Assembly: GCA_035699745.1 (NCBI GenBank)
Contig: DASSPH010000022.1
Coordinates: forward strand, 1 to 64,000
Direction of reading: 5' to 3'
Length of the DNA stretch: 64,000 nt
DNA from: Vicinamibacterales bacterium
GTDB lineage: Bacteria; Acidobacteriota; Vicinamibacteria; Vicinamibacterales; 2-12-FULL-66-21
The position numbers and the translations under genes were made by a program. Each line of letters opens with the position of its first letter. The stretch's first letter is position 1. Below the pieces are notes generated by a model. The model did no database searches and had not been told where the DNA came from. It saw only the letters and a program-made list of their open reading frames with translations. Of this stretch, positions 36,253 through 45,762 are shown piece by piece.

Positions 36253-37836
36253 ATGTTGAAGCGCATCCTCGGCCTGCTCGGCTGGCTCGGCGTCGCCCTC
36301 GTCTTCGCCGCCGTCGCGATCCGTTTCCTCAAGCCGGAATACCAGCAGTACTACAACGGCCTGGCGATCGCCGGCCTGGTCTGCACGCTGCTGTACATCC
36401 TCAGTCAGTGGCGCGAGATCGGCCAGTCGTTCTCCGGACGACAGGCGCGCTACGGGTCGCTTGCGGCGGCCAGCGTGCTGGTGGTGCTCGGCATCCTGGT
36501 CGCCATCAATTACCTGAGCAACAAGTACAACAAGCGCTGGGATCTCACCGCGGCGCGACAGTTCTCGCTCTCGGACCAGAGCAGGAAGGTGCTGCAGGAC
36601 CTGAAGGAGCCGGTGCGCATTCGCGTGTTCGCGCGCAGCCAGGAGTTCGAGCGGTTCCGCGACCGGCTGGACGAGTACACCTACCATTCCAAGCAGGTCA
36701 ACGTCGAGTACATCGACCCGGAGAAGCGCCCCGCGCTGGCCCAGGCCGACGGCATCACGCAGCTGGGCACGGTCGTGTTCGAGTACGCCGGACGGAAGGA
36801 GAAGGTGACGTCCGACAGCGAACAGGAGCTGACGAACGGACTGATCAAAGTGATCCAGGGGCGGCAGCCGAAGGTGTACTTCACGCAGGGGCACGGCGAG
36901 AAGGACACGGTGAGCGCCGAGCGCAGCGGCTACAACAGCATCGGCGGCGCCCTCACCTCGGACAACTTCGTGGTCGAAAAGCTCGTGCTGGCGCAGGCCA
37001 CCGAGGTGCCGGCGGACGCGGACGTGGTGGTCATTGCCGGCCCGCGCACCGACTTCCTCGCCCCGGAAATCGATCTGCTGAAGGCCTACCTCGCGCGCGG
37101 CGGCAAGCTGTTCGTGATGCTCGATCCGGTGCTCAAACCGGATTCCCCGCAGCCGGCGCAGCTGCAGGCGCTGCTCAAGGACTGGGGCATCGATTCGCCG
37201 AACGACATCGTGCTCGACGTCAGCGGCATGGGGCGCCTGATCGGCACCGACGAATCCGTGCCGGTGGCGGCGAGCTATCCCGCGCACGCGATCACGCAGG
37301 AGTTCAGCCTGCTCACCGCGTATCCGCTGGCGCGATCGATCGCGCCGATCGAGGGAGGCGCGAACGGCCGCACCGCGCAGAAGCTGATCGAAACCGGGCC
37401 GCGCAGCTGGGCGGAGACCGACCTCAAGAGCCTGAGCGGCGGGCAGCCCGCCAAGATGGACGGCAGCGACAAGCCGGGGCCGGTCTCGCTCGGTGTCGCG
37501 GTCACCGGACCGGCGACGAACGCGCCGGCACCGAAGGAGCCGCCGAAACCGGGGGAAACGCCCAAGCAGGTCGAGGCGCGGATCGTCGCGATCGGCGACT
37601 CCGATTTCGCCAGCAACGCGGCGCTCGGAGTCCAGGGCAACCGCGACCTGTTCCTCAACGCGGTCAACTGGCTGGCGCAGCAGGAGAACCTCATCTCGAT
37701 CCGCGCCAAGGATCCGGAGGACCGCCGCATCACGCTCACCGCCGATCAGGAGCGGCTGATCTTCTATCTCACCGTGCTGATCGTGCCCGGCCTGGTCATC
37801 CTCGCCGGCGTGCAGACCTGGTGGCGGAGGCGCTAG
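36253..37836 (+). CDS. GldG-like ABC auxiliary protein
   Basis: A 527-residue protein with three N-terminal membrane helices (residues 1-95), a periplasmic domain of the GldG/IFT52-like type (LTAARQFSLSDQSRKVLQDL, VYFTQGHGEKD, GGKLFVMLDP) and a C-terminal helix near 505-525. GldG partners with GldA/GldF in gliding bacteria, but the same trio occurs in many non-gliding groups. It starts 2 bp after the permease gene. Confidence 0.85.
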   Translation: MLKRILGLLGWLGVALVFAAVAIRFLKPEYQQYYNGLAIAGLVCTLLYILSQWREIGQSFSGRQARYGSLAAASVLVVLGILVAINYLSNKYNKRWDLTAARQFSLSDQSRKVLQDLKEPVRIRVFARSQEFERFRDRLDEYTYHSKQVNVEYIDPEKRPALAQADGITQLGTVVFEYAGRKEKVTSDSEQELTNGLIKVIQGRQPKVYFTQGHGEKDTVSAERSGYNSIGGALTSDNFVVEKLVLAQATEVPADADVVVIAGPRTDFLAPEIDLLKAYLARGGKLFVMLDPVLKPDSPQPAQLQALLKDWGIDSPNDIVLDVSGMGRLIGTDESVPVAASYPAHAITQEFSLLTAYPLARSIAPIEGGANGRTAQKLIETGPRSWAETDLKSLSGGQPAKMDGSDKPGPVSLGVAVTGPATNAPAPKEPPKPGETPKQVEARIVAIGDSDFASNAALGVQGNRDLFLNAVNWLAQQENLISIRAKDPEDRRITLTADQERLIFYLTVLIVPGLVILAGVQTWWRRR

Positions 37837-39153
37837 ATGAAGGGCCTCCGCTCCTTTGTGGTTCTGCTGGCCGTCGCCGCCGCGCTGGGCGGCTTCCTCT
37901 GGTACGACTCGACGCGCGCGCCGGACGCCGGATCGAAGCAGGAAAAGGTCTTCGCCGGCGTCGACGCCGACAAGATCGAGCAGGTCACGGTGACCTCGGC
38001 CGCGGGTGAAAAGACGACGGTACAGAAGCAGGGATCGGCATGGCAGGTGACCGCGCCGGCGGCGGCGCCGGCCGACGAGGCCGAGCTCTCCGGGATCACG
38101 TCGAATCTGGCGTCGCTGGAGGTGCAGCGGGTCGTCGACGAGCAGGCGAGCGACTTCAAGGAGTACGGGCTGGAGCCGGCCAACGTCACGGTCGCCTTCA
38201 AGGCGGCGGGCAAGGAACAGACGCTGCTCCTCGGCAACAAGACACCCACCGGCGGCGACATGTATGCGCGGCTGCCCTCGTCGCCGCGCGTGTTCCTCGT
38301 GTCGTCCTTCCTCGAGACGACGTTCAACAAGAGCACGTTCGACCTGCGCGACAAGACCGTGCTCAAGCTCGATCGCGAGAAGGTGGAACGCGTCGAGGTG
38401 CAGACCGCCGATCGGACGGTGACCTTCGTCAAGCAGGGGGCGGACTGGCGGATCACCTCGCCGATCGAGGCGCGCGCCGATTTCGGCGCCGTGGAAGGGA
38501 TCATCGGGCGGCTGAACACGTCGCCGATGAAGTCGATCGAAGCCGGCGACGCCAGCGATCCGAAACTGCTCGCCAGGTTCGGGCTCGACAAACCGGCCGC
38601 CACGGTGCGCGTCACCTCCGGCAGCTCGCAGGCGGGTCTCGCCATCGGCAAGAGCGCCGCGGAAGGCACCGTCTACGCGCGCGATCTCTCGCGGCCGCTG
38701 ATCTTCACGGTCGAGAGCGGCCTCGCCGACGACCTCAAGAAGGCGCCCGACGAGTTCCGCATCAAGGATCTGTTCGACGCCCGCGCCTTCAACACGACGC
38801 GGATTGAAGTCGCCCGCCAGGGACGGACGCTCGCGTTCGAGAAGGACAAGGACGTGTGGAAGCAGGTGACGCCGGCCGCCAGGGCGGCAGACGCCGCCAA
38901 GGTCGACGCGCTGCTGTCGGCGCTGACCGGCACCCGCGCCAACGGCTTCGAGACGAAGCTCGCGGCGGCCGGCCTCGACGCGCCGGAGATCGTCGCCACG
39001 CTCAAGTTCGAGGACGGCAAGAAAGAGGAAAAGGTCACGTTCGCGAGGAAGGGGGCGGACGCGTTCGCCCGGCGCGAAGGAGACACGGCGGCGGCGAAAA
39101 TCGACGCCTCGACCCTGGACGGCATCATCAAAGCGTTCGACGCATTGAAATAG
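37837..39153 (+). CDS. DUF4340 protein
   Basis: A 438-residue protein with one N-terminal membrane anchor (FVVLLAVAAALGGFLWYD) and a large periplasmic part made of repeated DUF4340 units (for example KIEQVTVTSAAGEKTTVQKQ and ADFGAVEGIIGRLN). DUF4340 genes commonly sit after GldG-like genes, as here, where the start abuts the GldG stop. It is probably the periplasmic accessory of the exporter. Biochemical role unknown. Confidence 0.85.
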   Translation: MKGLRSFVVLLAVAAALGGFLWYDSTRAPDAGSKQEKVFAGVDADKIEQVTVTSAAGEKTTVQKQGSAWQVTAPAAAPADEAELSGITSNLASLEVQRVVDEQASDFKEYGLEPANVTVAFKAAGKEQTLLLGNKTPTGGDMYARLPSSPRVFLVSSFLETTFNKSTFDLRDKTVLKLDREKVERVEVQTADRTVTFVKQGADWRITSPIEARADFGAVEGIIGRLNTSPMKSIEAGDASDPKLLARFGLDKPAATVRVTSGSSQAGLAIGKSAAEGTVYARDLSRPLIFTVESGLADDLKKAPDEFRIKDLFDARAFNTTRIEVARQGRTLAFEKDKDVWKQVTPAARAADAAKVDALLSALTGTRANGFETKLAAAGLDAPEIVATLKFEDGKKEEKVTFARKGADAFARREGDTAAAKIDASTLDGIIKAFDALK

Positions 39154-39156
39154 GCG

Positions 39157-40644
39157 ATGCGCGCAGTCCGTGCGGTCTGTCTGAGCGCCGTCCTTCTCGC
39201 CGGCTGCGCTCACGCCTCGCCCGGCACGCACGTCAGGATCAACCCGGGCGCCGAACGCACGCTTGCCGCGGACCTCGACCGCGTCTTCGACGCGCCGCTC
39301 ACCCGCAACGCGCTCTGGGGCGTCCACGTCAAATCGCTCGACACCGGCCGGGTGTTGTACTCGCGCAACGCCGCGACGCTGATGATGCCGGCGTCGAACA
39401 TGAAGATCCTCACCCTCGCGGCGGCGGCGGAAACGCTCGGGTGGGATTACCGCTTCAAGACCACGCTCGAAACGACCGGGTCGATTGAGGGCGGCGTGCT
39501 GAAGGGGGACCTGATCGTCCGCGGCACCGGCGACCCGACGATCAACAGCCGCAACCGCCGCGCCGCCGCGGTGTTCGACGAGTGGGCGTCCGCCCTGCGC
39601 GGCGCAGGGGTCAGGCAAATCGACGGCGGCATCGTCGGCGACGCGTCCGCGTTCGACGATCGCCGGCTCGGCCAGGGTTGGGCGTGGGACTATCTCGAGG
39701 CCGGCTACGCGGCGCCGGTGGGGGCGCTCGAATACAACGAGAACATCGCCGCGGTCTCGATCCGGGCCGGCGCGAAGCCGGGGGATCCCGCCGAAATGCA
39801 GCTGCCGCCGGGCACCGGCCTTGGCCTGCTCTATCGCGTGGTCACCGGCGACCCGGGGTCGCGGACGAACATCACCCTCGAGCGGCGAACCTACGACAAC
39901 TACCTCGAGGTCAGCGGTTCGATCCCCGCCGATGCGGGGCCGGTCTCGCGCGATGTCGCGGTCGTCACGCCGACGAAGTACTTCGCGCACTCGGTACTGC
40001 TCGCCCTCATGGAGCGCGGCATACCGGTCCGCGGGCTGCCGGTCGATCTCAGGGAGCGGCCGCCGGACGTGGTCCCGCAGCCGCGCCGCGTGCTGCACGA
40101 GTCGCTCTCGCCGCCGCTGCGCGAGATCGCGACCACGATGATGAAAGTCAGTCAGAACCTCTACGCCGAGACGCTGCTGAAGGCGGTGGGCGCAGCACGA
40201 GGCGAGACGGGCAGCGCCGCCGCGGGCCGGCGGGCCGCGGCGGACGTGTTCACCGCGTGGGGCATCGCAGACAGCGCATACGTGCAGGCGGACGGATCCG
40301 GTTTGTCGCGCTACGACTACGTCACCGCGGCGGCGATCGTCACGCTTCTCGAGCGGCTCCACACCGACCCGGAACACCGCGACCCGTTCCTGGCGACGCT
40401 GCCGATCGCCGGCAAGGACGGCACGATGTCCACCCGTATGCGCGCCACGCGGGCGGAAGCCAACGCGGTCGCCAAGACGGGATCGATCTCCAACGTCCGC
40501 GCCCTGTCCGGCTATGTCCGAACCCGCGACGGTGAGCTCCTGGCGTTCTCGATTCTCGCCAACAACTTCACCGCACCGGCCGCCACGATCAATTGGATGA
40601 CCGACCTGGCGGTGGAAACGCTCGCGAACCACACGGTTCGCTGA
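39157..40644 (+). CDS. dacB: D-alanyl-D-alanine carboxypeptidase/endopeptidase (PBP4, S13)
   Basis: A 495-residue penicillin-binding protein of the S13 family. The serine motif SNMK is near residue 79, SQN near 330 (SQNLYAE) and KTG near 434 (KTGSISN). The N-terminus has a lipobox (LLAGC), so it may be a lipoprotein. It trims or cross-checks peptidoglycan in the periplasm. It starts 3 bp after the DUF4340 gene and could be read through from the exporter operon. Confidence 0.93.
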   Translation: MRAVRAVCLSAVLLAGCAHASPGTHVRINPGAERTLAADLDRVFDAPLTRNALWGVHVKSLDTGRVLYSRNAATLMMPASNMKILTLAAAAETLGWDYRFKTTLETTGSIEGGVLKGDLIVRGTGDPTINSRNRRAAAVFDEWASALRGAGVRQIDGGIVGDASAFDDRRLGQGWAWDYLEAGYAAPVGALEYNENIAAVSIRAGAKPGDPAEMQLPPGTGLGLLYRVVTGDPGSRTNITLERRTYDNYLEVSGSIPADAGPVSRDVAVVTPTKYFAHSVLLALMERGIPVRGLPVDLRERPPDVVPQPRRVLHESLSPPLREIATTMMKVSQNLYAETLLKAVGAARGETGSAAAGRRAAADVFTAWGIADSAYVQADGSGLSRYDYVTAAAIVTLLERLHTDPEHRDPFLATLPIAGKDGTMSTRMRATRAEANAVAKTGSISNVRALSGYVRTRDGELLAFSILANNFTAPAATINWMTDLAVETLANHTVR

Positions 40645-40747
40645 ACGGCGAGCGGCTTGCCGCTTCCAGCTTTCAGCTGCCGGCTTCCGGCTTCCGGCTT
40701 CCGGCTTTCAGCTTCCCGCTTGCAGCTTGCCGCTTTCCCCGATCCCT
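40645..40747. repeat. GCTTCCG-unit repeat between convergent genes
   Basis: The gap between dacB and the HEAT-repeat gene is built of GCTTCCG and GCTTTCAG 7-8 bp units, with AGCGGCTTGCCGCT at its left edge that can fold back. It may end transcription from dacB, but no T-run is present. Confidence 0.65.
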
Positions 40748-41542
40748 TCAGCGATTTTTGATCTCGGCGAGGTGAACCAGCGTGCGTCCGGCCTCCCGTC
40801 TGACGTCTTCGTCGGGATCGCTTGCCGCCTTCTTCAAGGCGGGGATGGCCCGCTCGGCGAGCGCCCCGTACTCGGCGAGGGCGGCGGCCGCAGCCTGACG
40901 GACTTCGGGGCTTTCGTCCGCGAGCGCCTTGATCAGTCCGTTCACTTCCGCGGCGGGATCGTCGCGGACGATGCCAAGGTAGGTGACGGCGACGTTGCGG
41001 ACGGCGGGGTCCGGGTCGTCGACGGCGCGGAGCAGCAGCGGCACCACGATCTTCGGATCGATCGACGCGCGCTCGCGCAGCTTGCCGAGGGCGCGCAGCG
41101 CCTCGCGCCGGACGATTTCGTTGCTGGCGTTGACGGCCTCCTGCAGCGCGGGAACGGCGGGAGACCCCATGAAGCTGAGCGCGAGCGCGGCTTCCGGCGC
41201 GAACTCCGGCTCCTGCAGGACCGCCGCGACATCCGGCAGCGCGTCGGCGGCGCGGGCGCCGAGAATCGCCGTCGCCTTCAGCGCCGCCTGCTTCCTGGCC
41301 GGCTCCGCCGCCGGATCCTGAAGCGTCTGGCGGATCACCGGCAGCGCCGCGGTGCCGCGCTCTTCCAGTTGCGCCGTCGCTTCCTCGACGTCCTTCGGCG
41401 AGCGGCTCTGCAGCGCCTCGATCCAGCGATCGTCGTTGCGCACGATGGGCGCGGGAACGCCGTTCGCCGGCGCGCGGTAATACCACACCGCGGCCGCCAC
41501 CCCGGCGACCAGCGCGACGAACAGCGCAATGAACCGCGTCAC
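40748..41542 (-). CDS. HEAT-repeat protein
   Basis: A 264-residue protein with an N-terminal membrane anchor (FIALFVALVAGVAAAVWYY) and about six HEAT/PBS-lyase-type repeats from residue 45 on, such as DDPDPAVRNVAVTYLGIV and ADESPEVRQAAAAALAEYG. These are protein-binding scaffolds; no catalytic motif is present. The start overlaps the AlaX gene stop by 4 bp. Confidence 0.85.
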   Translation of the reverse strand: MTRFIALFVALVAGVAAAVWYYRAPANGVPAPIVRNDDRWIEALQSRSPKDVEEATAQLEERGTAALPVIRQTLQDPAAEPARKQAALKATAILGARAADALPDVAAVLQEPEFAPEAALALSFMGSPAVPALQEAVNASNEIVRREALRALGKLRERASIDPKIVVPLLLRAVDDPDPAVRNVAVTYLGIVRDDPAAEVNGLIKALADESPEVRQAAAAALAEYGALAERAIPALKKAASDPDEDVRREAGRTLVHLAEIKNR

Positions 41543-42729
41543 TTGCTTATTCTAGTCAGCTCGCGCGCCGACTGAAGGATCGCGTCCGCGGGTGCCGTCA
41601 GGCCGCCGCCCTGCGCCAGCTCGGGGCGGCCGCCGCCCTTGCCGCCGTGCCGCTCGACGAGGCCGCGCAAGACCGCCGAGGCATCCAGCGGCAGGTCCCC
41701 GGCTCGCGCAACCACGAGCGGGGCCGGCGACGGACTGCCCAGCAGCACCGCGACGTGGCCCGGGCGTTCGACCACGCGGGATGCGATGCTCTTGAGGCCG
41801 GCCGCATCCCATCCGGGCAGCGCCGCCGCAACGAGCCGTGCGCTGCCGATCGTTTCCGCTGCGTCGGCCAGCGCATCGGCCTCGTGGACCGCCGCCTTCG
41901 TCTGCAGATCCTTGATCTGCTTGCGCAGATCCTTCCCCTCCGACTGGAGCCGCTCGATCGCCGCCGGCAGTTCCGCCGGCAGCACCGACAGCGCCCGTAC
42001 GCTGCCGGCGACCGCATCGCGGAGGGTGTGGAATCCCGCGAGCGCGCGGCCGCCGCACAGAAAGGTGATGCGCGAGCCGCCGCGGACGCGCTCCACCGCC
42101 GAGATCGCGACGATGCCGATCGCTCCGGTGCGTGACACGTGTGTGCCGCCGCACGCCGAGAGATCGAAGCCCTCCACGTCGATCAGCCGCAGCATGCCGC
42201 CGCGCTTCGATTCCTTGCGCAGCCCGAGCGCGGCTGCCTCCGCGGCGGCGGCGAACCTGATCGCGACCGGACGATCCTCCCACACGATGCGGTTGGCCTC
42301 ATCTTCCGCCCTGGCGATCTCCGCGGCCGAGACTTCGCGCGCCAGGTCGATCGTCGAGTACTCGAGCCCCATGTGAAAGCTCTCGGTCCGGACGTCGAAC
42401 AGCCGCGCGAACGCCGCGGACAGCACGTGCTGCCCGGTGTGCTGCTGCATGTGATCGAACCGCCGCGGCCAGTCGATCGTGCCGTGCAGCCGGGTCGCGG
42501 AGGGCGCCCGATCGACCACGTGCAGCACCCGCCCGTCGTCCGCCTCGACGACCTCGAGCACGCGCACGTCGCCGAACATGCCGACGTCGAACGGCTGCCC
42601 GCCCGAGGTCGGATAGAAGGCGGACCGATCGAGCACGAGCGCAGTGCGCCCGTCATGCGACACGGTGTCGACCAGCGCCGCGTCGAACTCGCGCAGGTAC
42701 GGGTCTTCGTAATAGAGGCGTTGAGTCAT
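41539..42729 (-). CDS. AlaX-type alanyl-tRNA editing protein with DHHA1 domain
   Basis: A 396-residue protein lacking the AlaRS aminoacylation domain. It begins with the second-additional domain (FYPTSGGQP), has the zinc/editing motifs HTGQH (97-101) and SACGGTH (near 195), then a coiled coil (LQSEGKDLRKQIKDLQ) and a C-terminal DHHA1 domain with GGKGGGRPELAQGGG. It should hydrolyse Ser- or Gly-tRNA-Ala in trans. It lies after the queC gene across a 496-bp repeat region. Confidence 0.88.
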   Translation of the reverse strand: MTQRLYYEDPYLREFDAALVDTVSHDGRTALVLDRSAFYPTSGGQPFDVGMFGDVRVLEVVEADDGRVLHVVDRAPSATRLHGTIDWPRRFDHMQQHTGQHVLSAAFARLFDVRTESFHMGLEYSTIDLAREVSAAEIARAEDEANRIVWEDRPVAIRFAAAAEAAALGLRKESKRGGMLRLIDVEGFDLSACGGTHVSRTGAIGIVAISAVERVRGGSRITFLCGGRALAGFHTLRDAVAGSVRALSVLPAELPAAIERLQSEGKDLRKQIKDLQTKAAVHEADALADAAETIGSARLVAAALPGWDAAGLKSIASRVVERPGHVAVLLGSPSPAPLVVARAGDLPLDASAVLRGLVERHGGKGGGRPELAQGGGLTAPADAILQSARELTRISK

Positions 42730-43225
42730 GCTGTCTCTCTAATCGAAGGAGTCGAAGGAGGCGAAGGAGGCGAAGGAGCTCGAAGGAGCACATCTTCGCT
42801 GGTCGAAGGGGTCGAAGGTCGAAGGTTAACCATTCCCTCATAAGGAGCACATCTTCGCTGGTCGAAGGGTCGAAGGTCGAAGGTTAACCATTCCCTCATA
42901 AGGAGCCACATCTTCGCTGGTCGAAGGGGTCGAAGGTCGAAGGTTAACTATTCCCTCATAAGGAGCACATCTTCGCTGGTCGAAGGGGTCGGAGGTTGAA
43001 GGTTAACCATTTCCTCATCTGGCGGTCGAAGTCCTTGTTCCTTCGACTCGTTGTTCCTTTGACACCTTCGACCTTCGCTCTTCGACTCCTTCGACGCGGC
43101 CGCTGGACGCTCCTTCGCCACCTTCGTCGTCCTTCGACTCCTTCGATTAAACCGACACGGGATCCACCACGGACCCGGCCGCCGGACGCTCCTTCGCCAC
43201 CTTCGTCGTCCTTCGACTCCTTCGA
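42730..43225. repeat. 496-bp two-arm repeat region between queC and the AlaX gene
   Basis: This gap has no gene. The left part (42740-43018) is rich in TCGAAGG units, first as five 9-bp units (TCGAAGGAG or GCGAAGGAG) and then inside four 59-bp tandem copies. The right part (43021-43225) is rich in the complementary unit CCTTCGA. The arms can pair over long stretches (for example TCGAAGGAGTCGAAG with its complement), so the transcript between queC and the AlaX gene could form a large hairpin. Confidence 0.85.
42783..43018. repeat. four tandem copies of a 58-60 bp unit
   Basis: Copies lie at 42783-42841, 42842-42899, 42900-42959 and 42960-43018. Each begins AAGGAGC and has TCTTCGCTGG, TCGAAGG units and GTTAAC near its end, with a few substitutions and 1-bp indels. 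It has no spacers like a CRISPR array. Confidence 0.9.
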
Positions 43226-43250
43226 TTAAACCGACACGGGATCCACCACG
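43098..43250. repeat. 74-bp direct duplication that includes the queC 3' end
   Basis: Two nearly identical copies (43098-43171 and 43177-43250) differ by one base near the start (GGCCGCTGG against GGCCGCCGG). The second copy covers the last codons and stop of queC; the first carries the same codons downstream as a non-coding copy. It looks like a recent tandem duplication. Confidence 0.85.
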
Positions 43251-43900
43251 CCCGCCTCGGCGAAGCCCTTCGCCCTGATCCGGCAGCTGTCGCAGCGGCC
43301 GCACGGGCGGCCGCCCGGGCCGGGATCGTAGCAGCTCGACGTCAGCGCGTAGTCGAGGCCGAGCGCAAGGCCGCGCCGGATGATCTCCGCCTTCGACAGG
43401 TGCAGCAGCGGCGCGAGAATGCGAAGCGGACGTCCTTCGGCCCCCGCCTTCGTCGCCAGCGCGGCGAGCCGTTCGAACGCCTCGAGATACTCGGGACGGC
43501 AGTCCGGATAGCCGGAGTAGTCCAGCGCGTTGACGCCGATGACGATGGCCTCGGCGCCGGCGACCTCGGCCCACGCCATGGCCAGCGACAGCAGCACCGT
43601 GTTGCGCGCCGGGACGTACGTCGAGGGAATGCCTGCCGCCTCGAGCGGGCGATCCTTCGGAACGACGCCGTCCCCGACCAGCGCGGATCCGCCGATCCGC
43701 GACAGCGGCACGTCGAGCTCCAGATGGCGCACCGCGCCCAGCGCCGCCGCTGCCCGGCGGGCGCACTCGATCTCATGTGCGTGCACCTGGCCGTAGTGCA
43801 CGGTCAGCGCGTACAACGTGTAGCCGTCCGAGCCGGCAATCGCGCCGGCGGTGTACGAGTCGAGTCCGCCGCTGAGCAGAACGACGGCGCCGCGCTTCAT
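43226..43900 (-). CDS. queC: 7-cyano-7-deazaguanine synthase
   Basis: A 224-residue PP-loop enzyme making preQ0 from carboxydeazaguanine in queuosine synthesis. SGGLDS is near residue 9, and the C-terminal zinc cysteines are in [17 protein letters not shown]. It follows queE by 22 bp on the same strand. Its 3' end is inside a 74-bp duplication. queA, a later gene of the pathway, is at 62085-63143. Confidence 0.95.
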   Translation of the reverse strand: MKRGAVVLLSGGLDSYTAGAIAGSDGYTLYALTVHYGQVHAHEIECARRAAAALGAVRHLELDVPLSRIGGSALVGDGVVPKDRPLEAAGIPSTYVPARNTVLLSLAMAWAEVAGAEAIVIGVNALDYSGYPDCRPEYLEAFERLAALATKAGAEGRPLRILAPLLHLSKAEIIRRGLALGLDYALTSSCYDPGPGGRPCGRCDSCRIRAKGFAEAGVVDPVSV

Positions 43901-43922
43901 GACGATCGATGATTCGCCGGCA

Positions 43923-44579
43923 TCAAACGCCGCGCGTATCCGGCGCCCAGATGTACTTGTGGGCCTGCAGTTGCAGACGCACCGGAAGACGGTCGGCGAG
44001 AATCCATTCGGCGAGCTGCTTCGCCTCGAGCACGCCGTGCACCGGCGAGAACAGCACCGCCGCACACCGCGCCAGCAGATCGTGGCGGGCGACGACGTCC
44101 CGGGCGAATTCGTAGTCGGCGCGATCCTTGATCACGAATTTCAGCTCGTCCGAGGAGCGGAGCCGCTCCAGGTTCGGCCAGTGCATCTTCGCCGACTCGC
44201 CGCTGCCGGGGCACTTGATGTCGATGACGCGGACCACCCCGGCCGGCACGGCGTCGGCGCTCAGGTGCCCGCCGGTCTCGATCATCACGGTGCGTCCGTC
44301 GTCCAGCAACCGCTCCATCAGGCGGTAGACCTCCTTCTGGAGCAGGGGTTCGCCGCCGGTGATCTCCACGACGTCGCAGCCATACTCGCGCACCCGCTCG
44401 ACGACGTCGTCCACGGTCATCCTGCGCCCTTCGGTGAACGCGTACGGGGTGTCGCACCACGAGCAGCGCAGGTCGCAGCCGGTCAGGCGGACGAAGACGC
44501 ACGGACGCCCGGTGTGGGTCGATTCCCCCTGGATCGAATGAAAGATCTCGTTGACCGTCAGCATGGCCCGCCGAACCAT
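43923..44579 (-). CDS. queE: 7-carboxy-7-deazaguanine synthase, radical SAM
   Basis: A 218-residue radical SAM enzyme that contracts the pterin ring to 7-carboxy-7-deazaguanine. Motifs are FHSIQGEST, the [4Fe-4S] triad CDLRCSWC (near residue 35) and [10 protein letters not shown]. An alternative ATG at 44564 would give MLTVNEIF, which fits the usual family start; the longer form is listed. It is followed by queC. Confidence 0.94.
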   Translation of the reverse strand: MVRRAMLTVNEIFHSIQGESTHTGRPCVFVRLTGCDLRCSWCDTPYAFTEGRRMTVDDVVERVREYGCDVVEITGGEPLLQKEVYRLMERLLDDGRTVMIETGGHLSADAVPAGVVRVIDIKCPGSGESAKMHWPNLERLRSSDELKFVIKDRADYEFARDVVARHDLLARCAAVLFSPVHGVLEAKQLAEWILADRLPVRLQLQAHKYIWAPDTRGV

Positions 44580-44619
44580 CTATTTTACCGCTGATACGGC
44601 GTAGAATCCGTGTGGCCGC

Positions 44620-45762
44620 ATGGACCTCAACTGGAGACGCGACGTCGATCGCTGGCGCGCCGCCGGCGTGATCGACGCCGAGACGGCGGCGCGGATTCAG
44701 GCGTTCGAGCAGTCGCGCGCGGGATCGACCCGCCTGCGCTGGCCGATCCTGATTGCGCTCGCCTTCGGCGCCGTGATGATCGCCGGCGGCATCCTGCTCT
44801 TCGTGGCGGCCAACTGGGACGCGCTGTCACCGGCGAGCCGCTTCGGGCTGGTTCTGCTGCTGGTGTCCATCTTCCACGTCGCGGGCGCGGTTGCGGCAGA
44901 GCCGTTCCCCGCGATGTCGCAGGCGCTGCACGGCATCGGCACCGTCGCGCTCGGCGCCGGGATCGCGCTGAGCGGGCAGATCTTCAATCTCGAGGAACAC
45001 TGGCCGGGCGGCATCATGCTCTGGGCGGCTGGCGCGGCGCTGGCCTGGGCGGTACTGCGGCACACGGCGCAACTGGCGCTGGTCGCGGTACTCGTGCCGG
45101 CATGGCTGATGGGCGAATGGATGCTCGCCATCGAGGACAGAGCGCGGCTCGGGATCATCGGCGTCGGCCACGCCGCCGAGGTCGCGACATCGGGAGCGCT
45201 CCTGCTGGCGCTGACGTATTTGAGCGCCGTCGCCGCCGACAAGGCGACGCGCTCGCGGCGCATGCTGATGTGGATTGGCGGCGTCGGCGGAGCCATGGCG
45301 GCGGTCGTGTTCGCCGGCGTCAACATGGGCTCGCCGAACGACCCGCGGCCTGACCTCACGCTGCTGTGGATCGCGGGCTGGACGATCGCCTTCGCCGCCC
45401 CGCTGCTTCTGGCGGCGGCGCTGCGCGGGCGCGACGCCTGGACGAACGCGATCGCCGCTGTCTGGGTGGGTGCGATGGTGTTCGTGCCCGGTCTCGATCG
45501 CGGCGTGGCGACGTTCGGCTGGTGGGCGCTTGGCGCGGTCGGCCTGATCGCCTGGGGCGTCCGCGACGGCCGGGTCGAACGGATCAACCTCGGCGCGGCC
45601 GGCTTTGCCGTGACCGTCCTCGCCTTCTATTTCTCCCGCGTGATGGACAAGCTCGGACGGTCCGCCGCGCTCCTGATCCTCGGACTGCTGTTTCTCGGCG
45701 GCGGCTGGGCGCTCGAACGCATGCGCCGGCAGCTGGTCGCGCGCACCCGCGAGGACCGATGA
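44620..45762 (+). CDS. DUF2157 membrane protein
   Basis: A 380-residue protein whose N-terminal cytosolic 45 residues (WRAAGVIDAETAARIQAFE) match the DUF2157 domain, followed by about ten membrane helices. DUF2157 proteins commonly precede a GDYXXLXY protein, as here, where the next gene overlaps by 4 bp. The role is unknown, possibly an envelope-located module. Confidence 0.85.
   Translation: MDLNWRRDVDRWRAAGVIDAETAARIQAFEQSRAGSTRLRWPILIALAFGAVMIAGGILLFVAANWDALSPASRFGLVLLLVSIFHVAGAVAAEPFPAMSQALHGIGTVALGAGIALSGQIFNLEEHWPGGIMLWAAGAALAWAVLRHTAQLALVAVLVPAWLMGEWMLAIEDRARLGIIGVGHAAEVATSGALLLALTYLSAVAADKATRSRRMLMWIGGVGGAMAAVVFAGVNMGSPNDPRPDLTLLWIAGWTIAFAAPLLLAAALRGRDAWTNAIAAVWVGAMVFVPGLDRGVATFGWWALGAVGLIAWGVRDGRVERINLGAAGFAVTVLAFYFSRVMDKLGRSAALLILGLLFLGGGWALERMRRQLVARTREDR

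Noticed and set aside
36178-40632. A 1484-residue open frame on the minus strand opposite the ABC exporter and dacB genes
   Set aside because: It is Arg/Gly/Asp/His-rich without motifs and lies antisense to five well-supported genes; long antisense frames are expected in GC-rich DNA.
42783-43018. Four 59-bp repeats considered as a CRISPR array
   Set aside because: The copies are directly adjacent with no variable spacers, and no cas genes are present.
42948-43766. A 272-residue minus-strand frame spanning the repeat region and queC
   Set aside because: It reads queC in the wrong frame and then repeat units; the queC frame has the zinc and PP-loop motifs.
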